A stretch of 64,000 nucleotides of DNA from Hymenoscyphus infarciens. Its lineage: Eukaryota; Ascomycota; Leotiomycetes; Helotiales; Helotiaceae. The notes under the pieces were generated by a model. That model was not told where the DNA came from. It saw only the letters and a list, made by a program, of their open reading frames with translations, and did no database searches. How positions within the stretch are numbered: the stretch's first letter is position 1; every line of letters starts with the position of its first letter. Shown here in pieces: positions 24,501-36,786 of this stretch. Position numbers and translations under genes: made by a program. The DNA lies in the NCBI GenBank assembly GCA_001414345.1, contig LLCB01000004.1, positions 496,001 through 560,000 on the forward strand. The letters run 5' to 3'.

Positions 24501-25240
24501 AGACGTGCAGATGGACTGCAGATGGCCGTTGCTCCTTTCCCTCAATGCTCAATGGCGTTGAGGGGCTTCCCTGCCTTGTGTTGCGAGAGACTGGGGGTAG
24601 CCTAGCCTAGCCTAGCCTCACTAGCGCACCGTTGGCCATGGGCGAATCATGTCGCGTGCCCACGCTCTACGGCCCACTTCTCCCTCCCCCTCCCTCTCCC
24701 GAGGTCCCTCGTCTCTCCCCCGCCGACGCCTTCTTTGGTTCTCCTCTAAGTAAGTAGGATTTCTCGCTCTCGAGGCCCCTGAGATGTGAGTGATCTCCAT
24801 GCCCCATGCCTCCTCTCCGTAATCTCTACTCTACAGTACTATATCTGCTCTGCCTGTCTTTCTGCTCCGTAGCCTGCCCTGCTACTGTACAGTATCCTAT
24901 GCCTGTCTATCCTGTCTGCGTCTCTCCCTGTTTAGGTCCCTCCCATTCTCCACTCTATCCACTCTCTCCACCCTATTCACTCTCCACTCTATCCACTCTC
25001 CACTCCATCCACTCTCTCCCCCCTCCCTCTCTCCACCCAATCCGCCCGCTCCACTGCTGCTCGATGCTCCTTTCTCCTGCTCTCCTCCTGCAAACTGGCT
25101 GCACCTGCAAGGCCTTGCGCTCACTTCCTGGTCATCCATCCAGCGTCCTTGCAGATTGGCAGACATGCAGCCATGCAGCCATGCAGCCATGCAGGCCAGG
25201 CCAGAAGCAAGCAAGCAGCAAGCAAGCAGCGACAACACGT
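21502..25240. other. Gene-free region with G-runs and microsatellites
   Basis: No gene is supported. The longest frame, 202 codons on minus at 23154-23762, shows no family features. Visible structure: GCTT repeats near 22563-22582, a run of 14 G at 23989-24002 and further G-runs at 24145-24165, tagcc repeats at about 24598-24617, and short tandem words of the type cactctatc from 24950 to 25020. Part may be the distal promoter of the transcription factor at 25649. Confidence 0.4.
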
Positions 25241-25648
25241 CCGGGTCCAGCTCTGGTTTGAGCTTGCTGCCCGCGCTTGCTCCCTCATATCTCATAACAG
25301 GTCGGGAATGCCCACATCATCCCATCTCATCTCTCCATTTCGTCTCATACATATCATCTTAAACTCCCACAGCCTCTCTTCCTCCCAGATCGGTCGTTCC
25401 GCAAACCAGCGTGTTGCCCATGACTTTCTGATCCTCTCGCTTCCTACACTCAGCCGTCAGATACAATCGCATATATATATATACATATATACATATATAC
25501 ATATATACACTTTATCTACCTTTATATCATCTACGCTTGCCACCAAAAAGGACCCCTCGACGCCCCTCGTTTTCCTCACTCCCACCGCGCGCGCGCTCTC
25601 TCTCTCTCTCTCTCGCTCTCTCTTCAAAATTTCTCGAACTCTCTCACC
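25240..25648 (+). promoter_or_regulatory. Pyrimidine-rich leader/promoter of the second Zn2Cys6 gene
   Basis: The 400 bp before the ATG are CT-rich, with an AT/ACATAT microsatellite (about 25470-25510) and a (CT)n run (about 25597-25622), a composition typical of core promoters and 5' leaders of fungal regulatory genes. Upstream ATGs are present. One frame beginning at 25149 ends with TGA at 25650-25652, overlapping the main ATG as ATGA. The transcript start cannot be placed from sequence. Confidence 0.5.
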
Positions 25649-28333
25649 ATGACTTTACCGCTCGCTTGCCCGCCAGCCTCCTCTCCTTGTGCTGCTTCGG
25701 ATCCGCCGACAGTACCACAACGTAAGCGTCGTAGGAGAGCGCCTGCCAGTGGTGCCTCGGACGACTGCTTTGCCTGCACCAAGAGAAACACCAAATGCGA
25801 TCGACGACGACCCTACTGTTCACAATGTCTGGAAGTAGGAAAAGAATGCTCGGGATACAAGACTCAATTGACCTGGGGAGTGGGGGTTGCCAGTCGTGGG
25901 AAACTTCGAGGATTGTCTCTTCCTGTTGCAAGGTCCGCCCCCGCAGTCAAGAGCCCCCCTCCATCTAGAGCGCGAACCCATTCCCACAATGCAATCTCAC
26001 CCACTCGAGATGTCGTGGACGGTGTCAAGATTAAGATGGAAAAACCATCTGCTCTCCCCGTCAATCCCTTCACAACTTATGATTTTGTCAACATGGCTCC
26101 CAATGGCGTGGCGCCACCAATGCAGATGCCAGAATGGAATATGGGTGCGACACAGGATTACCCGCTCCAGGATTACCACCAGCAAGAAAGTATGTCTCAG
26201 CAACGACAATTACCGCATTTACACCGATTACATACCCACACTCTCAGTTTAGGTCGAGCCGATGGTTTACACATGTCCACTTCTTTGGAATCCCTCAGCG
26301 CATATGCCGACAGCGAATATAGCAACTCCCCAATCACACAATCTTTCCATGGCGACGATGTCCCATTTCTCCGAAGTCCAATCCCAATTTATACCGGCTA
26401 TTCCTCCCGAAATACCACCGCGGATGCCAGCCCTGTAGTGGGCATGATGGGAGATTCCCGTGGCCCAACCTCCTGTCCTGATCACTTTTACGCTCCATCC
26501 GAGATAAGCTCGAGTATCGGTTCGCATCAAAATTTGTATGATATCGCTGAAGGTGGACGTCAACAGCACTCGAATTCCGCGACCAATGAGGGCTTCTATG
26601 ACGACGAGATGATGGGTAAAGTTATTTTGCCTATTCTCCCATCAACACCTCACTAACGTGAAACAGGCACCCATCAAATCCCAAATGACTTAGAGGTATA
26701 TGCTACCAGTGCTCGATCAAGCCATTTCGGCTGGAATTCTATCAATGACGACGATGTAGCCTCGCAAGCAGCTTCCGAGGCCGACAACTATCACTTCTCC
26801 TCGGGCCCCGACTCCATGTCCTCCTCCACAGACATGTCCCCGCGAATCTCCTTCTTCCTGGACTACTACGAGAAAATCATCTGCCCCTCCGTCGTAGTGA
26901 TTGACAGCCCCAGCAACCCTTACCGAGAACACATCCTTGCTCTCGCCAGCAGCAGTCGAAGTCTTCAGCATGCCATTTGCGCTCTGGCGGCTTGCAACCT
27001 TCGAATGAAGAGACGGCAATCTTTGGGACAGGACCATTGGCGTCGACCCCTCGAGCTGGAGCTGCAAGACAGAATTAACGGGCCCGGAGCAAGCCACACC
27101 CGACGAACCTCCAACCACCGCATGTCACCGCATCACGAAGAACCCCGCTCCAACGATGCCCCACTTGAAGAAGAATATCAACACCGCTCGCTAGCCGTCT
27201 CCTTACTCAACGAACAACTCGGGGACCCCTCAACCGCCCGTCACGACTGCGTCCTCGCAACCCTCTTCATCCTCTGTCATTACCGTTTGTGCGAATCCGG
27301 CATCGCCCAATTCCGCACCCAATTCGCGGGCGTCAAAAAGATCCTCGGAATGCGCGAGAGCGGTGTCGAGACGGGAAACTGGGGATGGATGGAAACGCTC
27401 TTCACCTACTTCGACGGCATCGCGGCGAGCATCAACGACCGAGAAGCCCAACTCCGCGGCGGCTACCTCGAGATGATCGCCAACCCCTCGCAACCGAATC
27501 ACGCGCTGGAAAACATGGCCGGGTGCGACTCGGTGCTTTTCAAAACCATCGCGCGACTGGGGCGGCTGAACATGTTGTCTCAACATCGTCCTGTATTCGA
27601 TGAGTCTCTCCCCGCGCAACCGGCTGAACGACGGCCTTCGCCGCCGAATCCACGCCCCAGATTGGCGGGCCAGGCGTTGGTGGATTTCTATAATTTGCAC
27701 GCGCATAATTTTGATGGGAATGGGTTCTCGAGTACCCTTGATGATGATGCTTCCTTCTCGCTGCTCACGAATTCAACGAGTCACGATGATCTCCGGACGA
27801 CGTTTTGGACGGAGTGGAAGAGTGCGAGACAGGCGCTGCAGGAATGGGAATTTGGTCCTTCGCGCTTGGTGGCTACGCTGCCTGCGACGCCTACTCCGAC
27901 GCAGTTGCGGGATTTCGGATATATCTCTGAAGCTTTCCGGTATGCTGCTCTGTTATACACCGAAAGAGTAGCCTGTCCCAGCCTCCCGTCCTCGCACCTC
28001 AACTTCCAAAATCTGGTCAGCCAGGTTCTGTTCTACGTCACGAGTTTGGATGCGGGTAGTGGGTGTGAGAAGTTCTTGCTGTGGCCGCTGTTTATTAGTG
28101 GGAGTGAGTGTGTGAATGAGCTGCAGCAGAGCATTGTGCGCGCCAAGTGTCGGGAGATTATGGGGCGCAGTGGGTACTTGAATAATCTGGCAGGGTTGGA
28201 GGTTCTGGAGAAGCTGTGGGAGGAGGATGCGGAGGGGAAGAATAGAGAGGGTGAGAGGGGAGGGTCTTTTGGGGGTCCTTTTAAGTGGAGTCGGTATATG
28301 GAGGGGGATGAGGGGGAGTGGATTATGGTTTAA
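25649..28333 (+). CDS. Zn2Cys6 transcription factor with fungal regulatory domain, 2 exons
   Basis: Exon 1 25649-26615 and exon 2 26667-28333, with a 51-bp intron (GTAAAG...CAG); 2,634 nt, 877 residues. A basic stretch (QRKRRRR, residues 24-30) precedes a Zn2Cys6 cluster at Cys40, 43, 50, 57, 60 and 67, directly followed by a conserved extension (GVGVASRGKLRGLS) that marks one subgroup of fungal zinc-cluster factors. A long disordered Ser/Pro/Gln/His-rich segment spans about 90-370. From about residue 380 comes the C-terminal regulatory domain of the Fungal_trans_2 type (ISFFLDYYEKIICPS, then HAICALAACNLR), running to the end. Nuclear regulator; targets unknown. It sits alone between a 6.7-kb gene-free region and a RIP block. 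Confidence 0.93.
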
Positions 28334-29285
28334 TCTCTTTCTCTTCCCTCTCTTCTTCTCTCTTGTCTTCTTCTTTTCTTCACTCTTTCTGCTTTTGCAG
28401 GGTGCTGGTGGTTGATGAGCCTTCTTTCTTCTTTCTCGTTTTTGTCTTTGTCTTCTTGTTCTTCCTTTTTGGGTGGGATTTTTGGGGATGCAAGTCTTGT
28501 TCGCGCCGATATATTATTGATGGATGATGAGATATGATATCCCTTCCTTGCATTTGGGGGGTTTTTTTCCTTCTTCTTTTTTTATTTGGTATATATATAT
28601 CTATCTGATCTCTGGTCCGGCGTTCACGGGTCTCTCTCTTCCTTCTATACTTTGTCCTTACTTTCTCTTATCTGTCTTCTGTTGGTTCGTCGATTGAAGT
28701 GGATTGGATTGGATTCTCTACTATATGCAAGTTAAGAAGGGATGGATGGATGGTTAGGATGGATGGATGGATGGATACCTTGGTGGGGGGGGTAATGCAT
28801 AATGTCTTTTTATATTCTTCTGGTTGTTTATGATGAATGGGTTGGTTGCTTGATTGGTTGTTTGCTTGATTAGGAGGGAGGGAGGTTATCACGGTGCCAG
28901 GTGTTAGGTGTTAGGGTGTAGTTGGTTGGTTGGTTGGTGGTGTTGGGAAATGGGCTTTAGTGGTGTTGGGATTTTAGATAGATGGGTTTTGTTGGGTGGG
29001 TCGGTGGGTGATGTGTGATATGTGGTTTGGGATTGGGACTTGAATATTGAATTGAATTGAATTGATGAATGAATACCATACATGACCTTTTTCAAAACCA
29101 TAAAACGTGTCACTTGCTTCAAGGATGTGCTTTACAAAATACCTTCAAAGCTCCAGTCGCACCACATCCCCAAGTCATCTGCTCCTGCTCCCTTCCACCA
29201 GGGCAAAGTCTCACGCGAGAAAACCTCCAGCAAACTTAAATCTCTAAGGGTTTCTCTTTCTCTTTCTCTCCCTCTTAGGATTACT
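28334..29285. other. 3' flank of the transcription factor gene with (GGAT)n repeat
   Basis: T-rich sequence just after the stop is probably 3' UTR. A GGAT microsatellite spans about 28739-28776, and ggttg/ggtgg repeats follow at about 28920-28940. Nothing coding is seen. RIP-type sequence starts near 29285. Confidence 0.5.
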
Positions 29286-30445
29286 ATTTCATAGCTTTAT
29301 TTCTAAAAGTTAGACTTCTAGTTCTATATAACCTCTAAACTAGTTTCTAAACTAGTTTCTAAACTATTAAGATAGAAGAATACCAACGTCTTAATCTACG
29401 CTCTTTTTTTTTTAAAGAATCTCTTGTTATTTACTAGCGATCTACTATCTAAGTATCTCTTAGAAGTACTTAATCACGTCTATTATACTACTATCCACTT
29501 AAAAAGAATAAAAAGAGCTAGGAAAAGCGCGTACTTAGAACGCGATTTTATACGCTAAACTTAATCTACGTTAGACTTTAAGAAGGGCTTTATTTAATAA
29601 CTGATTTATCTACTTTTATAGCTTAGAGACGTTTTAGCGTCGCTTAATCGAGCGAACGAAAGGAACTAAAGTAGAGAAGCTCACGGGGTTTTTTAAATTA
29701 TAGATGTTTTAGATAAGATGAGTTAGATACTATAGTAGAGAGGAGAGAAGATGAAAGGTATAGAATTTGATAATTATTAGGTACTCTCCAAACGCTTCTT
29801 CTTTGTAAAATCTTTTAAAAAGCGGAAGATTTATAAGAAAGGATAAATATTAGAAATATATTCTTAGCTTTTCTTTCTAGCTTTTCTTTATTATATAGAC
29901 CTAGCCGTTAACCTGTAGACTATATCGCTACTACGTAGGTAGTACTAAAGCGTTTTGGTTTTTGTTTTAGCTAGGCGGATGAAATTAGGGAATGTAATAA
30001 TAAGTTACTATTTATAGTTATCATTTCTATTAGAGTAGGAGGCTTTCTAGAAGTTAGCTTAATAAGGAATAAGAAAAGTATAAGATGTTTTATAAGAGAG
30101 AGAAGAGGGTTCTAGAATATTACTAGATTAGAGAGATAATATTATAATAATTTTCTAGTCTTTTTTTAGAGTTTTAGAAAGAAATAGAGTACTAGTATAT
30201 AGAAGTAAGTTGAGAGAAGCTAAGGTAATAAGTAGTGAAATAGAGCTATATAAGAGCCTTAGCTATTTTATATATATATACTTAGAAAGGTTCTTATACT
30301 AGAAATTATTAATTATATTAATATAAATGTTTAAAAGTCTCTAGGTATAATTAAAGTACTCTATTCTAAAGAGTTTACTTTAGTATTTTAGGGTTTCCAG
30401 GAGTTTAGTTAGATAACTTAGCTATAAGTGAGTAGTAGAAGAGAT
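29286..30445. repeat. AT-rich RIP-mutated repeat, copy B
   Basis: TpA-rich, stop-riddled block. Positions about 29560-29905 match 3480-3830 in the same orientation (shared tgatttatctactttt, ttaatcgag and aacgaaag.aactaaag words, ending in the tattc.tagctttt block). It is separated from the LINE block by a GC-normal island of about 130 bp at 30446-30575. No protein domain could be read. Confidence 0.7.
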
Positions 30446-30575
30446 AGAGCATTTCAACCTATCTCACTCGGTTTGAGAGCGATTCTGTCTTTTCCGGTAT
30501 ACTGAACGGTGGAAATAACCCCGCTAGTCGGTTATGAAGAATTTCACTTTATAATCAGACTTAGGCAGCGATACG

Positions 30576-33500
30576 ATATTTACTAGATTATCGCGATATA
30601 TATTATACGATAGATATTATTAAAAATCTTATCTAATATAATTAAATTTCATTAAAAAAGTCATAATAATAGATAAATATCAGGTTCTAAGCACTAGTGC
30701 CTTATAGTACTAAATAGGTATTATATAACTTATATTTTCGTAAGTAATTAGTATCTATAACTTTTTTCGGAGATTAAATTTTTTAGTCTAAAACGCTTAA
30801 TCTCACTTATACTTAATTAAGAAGCGAAATTCCTTCTATAGAGTCCCTTCTAGAAGGCCCTCTATTCTCGCCTACGCCTCTAGAAAGAGAGGTAAGAAGA
30901 GAGGAGGTTTATCTAATTCCTTTTATTATAGCTATCTAATAACGCTTTATCTCTAAGACTTCTAGGTCTCTTAAATAAGGTATTATAGTCTAAACCTTTT
31001 TTAGAGGTATTAGAGAAGTTATAGACTACTATTTAAATACTATTCTTAATAGCGCCTTCTTAGATCTCTTACCTCTTTTTTAAACCTTCTATATCTAAGT
31101 TACTAACCTTAGCCTCTTCTACTATAAGGTATATACTAAGAAGACCTTACCTCCTCTTCTCTTAGCTTATAGTACTTACTTAGGGTATAGAGACGCTACT
31201 ACGCTCTCTCTAACCCTTCTCTTCTTTTTAAATATTATAAGAAAAATTTCTTATATATAGACTACTAAGGATACCTTATTATCTAAAAAGATACCTTAAA
31301 CTACTAAGTCTTTAAAGAAGATAATAGTAATAATAATAACCCTACTCTACTCTCTCTCTTCTATTTAAAAGAATAAGAATAAGAGACCTAGGCTCTTTAT
31401 CTAAATCCTACTTAACTTCTTAGATAGAGTCTACTCTACTTACACTATTTTCCTAGTACTTTATAACCTAGGAATTAGATATAAAGACCTAGTATATAAG
31501 GTACTCTTAGTTAATTCTAGCTTTACTATTATCTTTAAAGATAAAGAAGCTTTATAATCTCTCTTAGTAAAGAAAGCTAGTATATAAACTCTTTTTAGTA
31601 CTACTAGAATAGAGCTTTTATAAGACTAGACGGCTTTCTATATTTTAAGTATCTTTTAAAAGGTAGAATCTATCTAGATTACTTAAGTAGGAGTAATTTA
31701 ATTAACTCTAGCTTTTACTACTTCTAAAGTAGTAGTATTAGTAATTAAGAAACAAATCAGAGCTAACCTTATAAGAGTTTATATAACCGCTAGCTCCCTC
31801 TTAAATAACCTATTCTATACTACTTAGGTAACCTTCTTTAAAGAAGAAGACATAAGAGGCCTCTCTACTATCCTAAACATAACCTTAATTCTAGGTAGTA
31901 GAGTCTACTTAAAGCGTCTTCTAAAGAAGTCTATTATAATTTAGTATTTAAAGTACTAGTAATAGTATAATACCTAGAATTATAATAAAAGCTAATAATA
32001 CTACTTCTATAGTAGTATAAAATACTTAGAAGACTTCTATTCTTAGTATATTAAGTACTCTTAATATAAATTAAAGTGTCTATACTATAGTAGTTCTTAT
32101 ATCTTAGACGATATTATATATTAACTCTAGCTAAAAACTACTAGACCTTTACCTTTAGTAGAGAATATAAGATCTATTTAATAAGTATACTCTAAGTAAC
32201 AACTAAGAAAAGAGGACGATTCGCCTTATAGCTTTATAGATATAGAAATAGACTATTCTACTACCTCTCCTTCTCTTCTAGACTCTTAGTTAAGCAAGGA
32301 GGCTATCTTAAATACCTCCTCTTCCTTACTCCTATACTCTATCTCTTAATCTAAGAGCTTTAACGCCTATCTTAATCTCCTTCTTATATAAGTAGGTAAG
32401 GACCTTTTAAATAATACTATTTCTAAGTCTTATAAATTAATATATATAAGTCTAGTAAGTACTAGAAACTAGCTCTCTAACTTACGTACTCTAGATAAGT
32501 AGATATAGTTCTTATATAAGAACTATATATTTACTAAAGAGAGATTAACTATTAGATTATAAGATACTATCTAAACTATACCTGCTTTTTACCTATTTAT
32601 AACTAGAATAAGAACCTCTTTTAAATACTTACTTTTATATAAAAAGAGGTAGGTATTCTCTTAAGCTAATAATCGCTAATTATACTCTTATTTAATTACT
32701 AAGACCTTATTTATATTAAGATTATACTCTCTTAAGACTCTCTACTATATATCCTTAATATATATAATACTTCTCTAGACGCTAAGAGCGTTAAAGAGGC
32801 TATTAACCTTGTTCTTAACTTAGAATATATCTATACTATAAATACTCTTATAGCTAGAGACTTAAATTTAAAGAGCTAGCTCTAGTAACTAGACTTCCTT
32901 AGCTAAGAAAGTATATAGTCCTCCTTACTTATTAGCTAGGTAGAGGATAGAGGGCTATAACTCTCTACTCTCTCTAGAATATAAATATATAACCTTAGTA
33001 ATACTCTTAACCTTACCTTTTACTCTAGTAACCTCTTTTAAAGAGGAGCTTCTACTAAGGTAGACCTCTCTTTTAAATATAGCTTAGATTACCTTCTACT
33101 TCTTACTTAGCTCCTATATATAGGAAATCTAATAGAGAAGGACTCGCTTTTAAAGCTTAGTACTCTTAATACTAAAACCTTTAAAGTAACTCTTTAAAGT
33201 AAGCTTAAAATATAATAGCTATTTAAACTTATAAAGTAACTAAACACCGATTTACTAGAGGCCTTAGTAGGATTTATTACTAAGAGTATATATAGTATAT
33301 ATTTTTATAGTACTAAGTAAGGACTCAGTTATAGATTTAGACATCTTTAGTAGAATAAGGAGTACTAGGTAGTAGCTACTAAGGCTAGGTAAGTATAAAG
33401 ATATAAGATAAACCTATAAGCCTTAAAGTCTCTTTATAAGAGTCTAAGGTAAGAGATCTAGAAAGTAAAGAGAGAATACTTCTATAGTCTAATTAATAAG

Positions 33501-36485
33501 ATAATAAGAAGTAAAAACGTTTTTAAGATTTATAAGTAGTACTAGAGTACTAAGGTCTATAAGTCCCTACTCTTAAAGGACTTAGTAGGCTAATTAGGCT
33601 TTACTACTTAAGAAAAGTAAAAGATCCTAGTATAAGAGCTACTTATAAATAAGACTAAGGTTAAGGATATTCTATTTAATACTCTAACTACTACTTCTTA
33701 GTCTCTCTTATAAGCTAACCTTACTTTATATAAGGTTAAGAAATTAATCCTTAGTAAAGCTTTAACTATACTAGAGGAGGATAAGCTTATAATAGAAGTT
33801 TTTAAAATAGCCTAGCTATAAATATTAAGCCTTATTCTCTCTTTATTTAAAGGCTATATTAAGATAGGCTTTTACTTAAAGATCTTCTATACTACTATTA
33901 TTACTATTATTCTAAAGCTTAATAAAAAAGATAAATCTTCTCTTTAAGTATACTAGTTAATTATACTACTCTTAGTTCTTAGAAAAGGGCTTAAAAGAGT
34001 TCTTACTAAGTAAGTCTCTTAGATAGCTATTAAATATACCATTCTAGAATAGAACTAGTTTAGCGCTCTTCTATTAAGAGCTATTATAGACCTTACTACC
34101 TACCTTACCTTTAATATTAAGTTAGCTCTTATAGATAAATAGGAAGCTTCTCTTCTTATACTTAATATTAAGAGGGCTTTTAATATAGTACTTCTTAGCT
34201 ACTTAATTAAAAGACTTAGAGAATAAGAATAGCTATACTACTTTATAAAATAGGTCTCCTCCTTCTTAACTAATAGATCTATAAAAGTAAAGCTTAATAG
34301 AGAGATAGAAGACACTACCTTACTTAAATATAGCCTCTCTTAAAGCTTACCTATCTTACTAATCCTTTTTATACTATATATCTAACCTCTATTTAGACTA
34401 GAAGTTAGCTTACTTCTAATAGTATAAAGATTTAGCTATACTAATAATATTAAACTACTTATCTCTAGACTCTTAAAGATAGGGAATATTATACTACTTA
34501 TAGAATAAGTAATTAGTATACTTAAGTAGAGTATAGATAAGAGTATTACCTTTAATACTAAAAAGTTAGAATTTATCTACTTCTCTTATAAAAGAAAGTA
34601 AAAAGGAAGAGGGATTTAATCTTCTCTTCTTATTATAGTTAAAGGAAAGATAATAGAGCTTATAAAAGAGCTTTAGTAGCTTAGTATCTTCTTTAACTCT
34701 TATCTTACTTTTTATAGCTATATTAAAAGAATAGCTAATAAAGCTACCTTTATAGCTAATACTCTTAAAAGTATAATAAATAAAATAAGAGGATCCTCTT
34801 TATACCTCTTAAAATAAGCTACTATAGCTTATATCCTTTTAATTACTTACTTTAGATATAAGACTTAGTATCTAGGCTAGATAAGGAAAATAGATAATAT
34901 AAGCTTTATAAATAACTAGATTAGCTATTACTTAATACTTCTAGATAGAGTAGTTATAAAGTATACTAGAATTATTCTCTTAGTCTATAAAACCACCTCT
35001 ACTTTAGTACTCTTTATAGAATCTAGCTTATTAGCTGCTAAGATTACTTTTATTACTAAAGGTAGGGCTTTTAAAGCTAGAACCTAACGTCTTAACTTAG
35101 CTTATCTACTTAAGTAATATCTAAATAACCCTTACTTAAAAGCTAAGCTTATTTACTAGTTCTCTTAACCTCTCTCTTCTTTAAAAGAAATTAATCTAAT
35201 TTAAGACTCTTTATAGAATAGAGGTTTTAACTAATAAACCTGTCTTTTTAAAGTAGTAAGCCTAAGCTTTAATAGTAATAAAGAATCTTATAAAGCTGAA
35301 TTCCTTAAATTCCTTATTTTAGTCTCTCTTATAGACTTAGTTATATTTACTAATAGCTCTTACTTAGATAATAAAAGTACTAGTAGAGGTATATGCCTTA
35401 TAAGAGAAGGGGTTATATTAAATATAAAGCTCTTCTCTTTTAGTAAAACCTTAGAAATTTATAATATAAAGGCGAAAGCTACTCTACTTAGTCTTAAACT
35501 AGCTCTTAGATCCTCTTTTTAGTCTTTAGCTATAAAATACTAGATTTATCTTAATAATCTTAAAGCTATGCTCTAACTAACTTACTAGTCTTATAGTACG
35601 TTATAAAGAACCTTTAATAAGGTCTTTAACTTTACTTAGCTATACTTTAAGAAAATTTAAATAAGATAGTACTTTAGTTATATAAGAATCTATAGTAATA
35701 TAATAGCTAACTAAGCTATAAGGAAAGTAGCTTACTTAACTCCTCCTCTTAGCTTCTACTCTTTACTCTATACTACTATACTTAATTATAAGGCTAAGAA
35801 GATAGGAATTAAGCTTATAAATCAACTCTAGTAGACTACGCTCCTAAATATCTATAAAAGGCTAGGTCTTACTTCTTAGTCCTTAAAGCCTAGAACCCTT
35901 AAGCTACTAAGAGAGGTCTTAGCTTAGCTAATTATAGCTTATACTAGCTATAAAGACTTTATAGTATACTCCCTTTACTTCTTCTACTTTAATATACTTC
36001 TAGAGTTAGAGAACTATAAATATAAAAAAGTAAAGATATAATTCTATCTACTCTTTTATAGGCTTATAAATAAGAAGGACTTAAGGCTATTAGCTAAGGC
36101 TAAGAGAAAGCCTTAACTCCTTTTTAGACCTAGGTCTAAGGAACTCTTTTATAAGGTCTATACTAAGACTAAATTCTTTATAAAGATCTATCTCTTAAGA
36201 TAGTTTAATTACTTTATTTCTCTTCTCTCTCTTATACTTTTATATATCTCTTTTATCTTCTTTTAACTTATTAAACTGTTTAAGAATAAGAGCTGTTTTA
36301 AAAGTAGAGCTTCTCTTTAAACTATCTTTTGTAAATTAGCTTACTCGTTTACGCCCTCTATAGCCTAGGGCACCCCTCTAGCGTTATTTGCCCTCCTTTA
36401 GGACTTTTTAGAACCTAGACTACGCGATCTAGACTCCGCCTAACGTTAAATAGTAATAAATAAATAAATAAATAAATAAATAACT
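30576..36485 (+). mobile_element. RIP-degraded non-LTR retrotransposon (LINE, Tad/I-like)
   Basis: Read on plus with RIP stops (TAA/TAG from CAA/CAG) taken as Gln, the block recovers a full LINE. An ORF1-type CCHC region lies at about 31945-32110 (QYLKYQQQYNTQNY, then KCLYYSSSY, with Cys and His turned to Tyr). Endonuclease-like ARDLNLKSQL is at about 32855. Reverse transcriptase follows with LNIKRAFNIVLL (ancestral LDIKxAFDxV) near 34161 and FSYTNNIKLL near 34431-34455 (ancestral YADD). A terminal RNase H-like domain starts LVIFTNSSYLDNK (ancestral TDGS) near 35335. It ends in a TAAA-type tail at about 36452-36484, the usual LINE 3' signature. ORF1, EN, RT and RNase H in this order fit the Tad1/I group. 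All frames are destroyed; the exact 5' end is uncertain. Confidence 0.9.
36452..36484 (+). repeat. (TAAA)n tail of the LINE
   Basis: About seven TAAA units follow the LINE 3' region. Such tails arise at target-primed reverse transcription and fix the element orientation as plus. Confidence 0.85.
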
Positions 36486-36786
36486 TATATTTTCTTTTTA
36501 AAAATCAGTTTTATTATATAAAAAGGTTTTAGAGTAAGTATAATAAGACGTGTATTCTCTAAGAGTTATTAAAAAAATATAAAAGTAGAATTTACTATTA
36601 AAATTATATAACTTTTTCTTTATTTTTAGAAAAGACTAATACTAAGTATTCTATTAGCTTTTAGCCGGAAGAACAATTATCCTCTAGATTAACTATTTTT
36701 CCGCCGATAATCAATATATTATCAGTTATTCTTAGAAATCCAGTATCGATCGGATTACTTAATATAATATAATAAATATCGTAGAC
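36486..36786. repeat. AT-rich flank beyond the LINE tail
   Basis: About 300 bp of RIP-type sequence outside the LINE. The 19 bp at 36764-36782, read on minus, match 17 of 19 positions of 30574-30592, so the LINE may have inserted into an older element with inverted ends. Normal composition resumes after 36787. Confidence 0.45.

Noticed and set aside
29286..36786. Functional transposon
   Set aside because: All coding frames are broken by many stops; only fossils remain.
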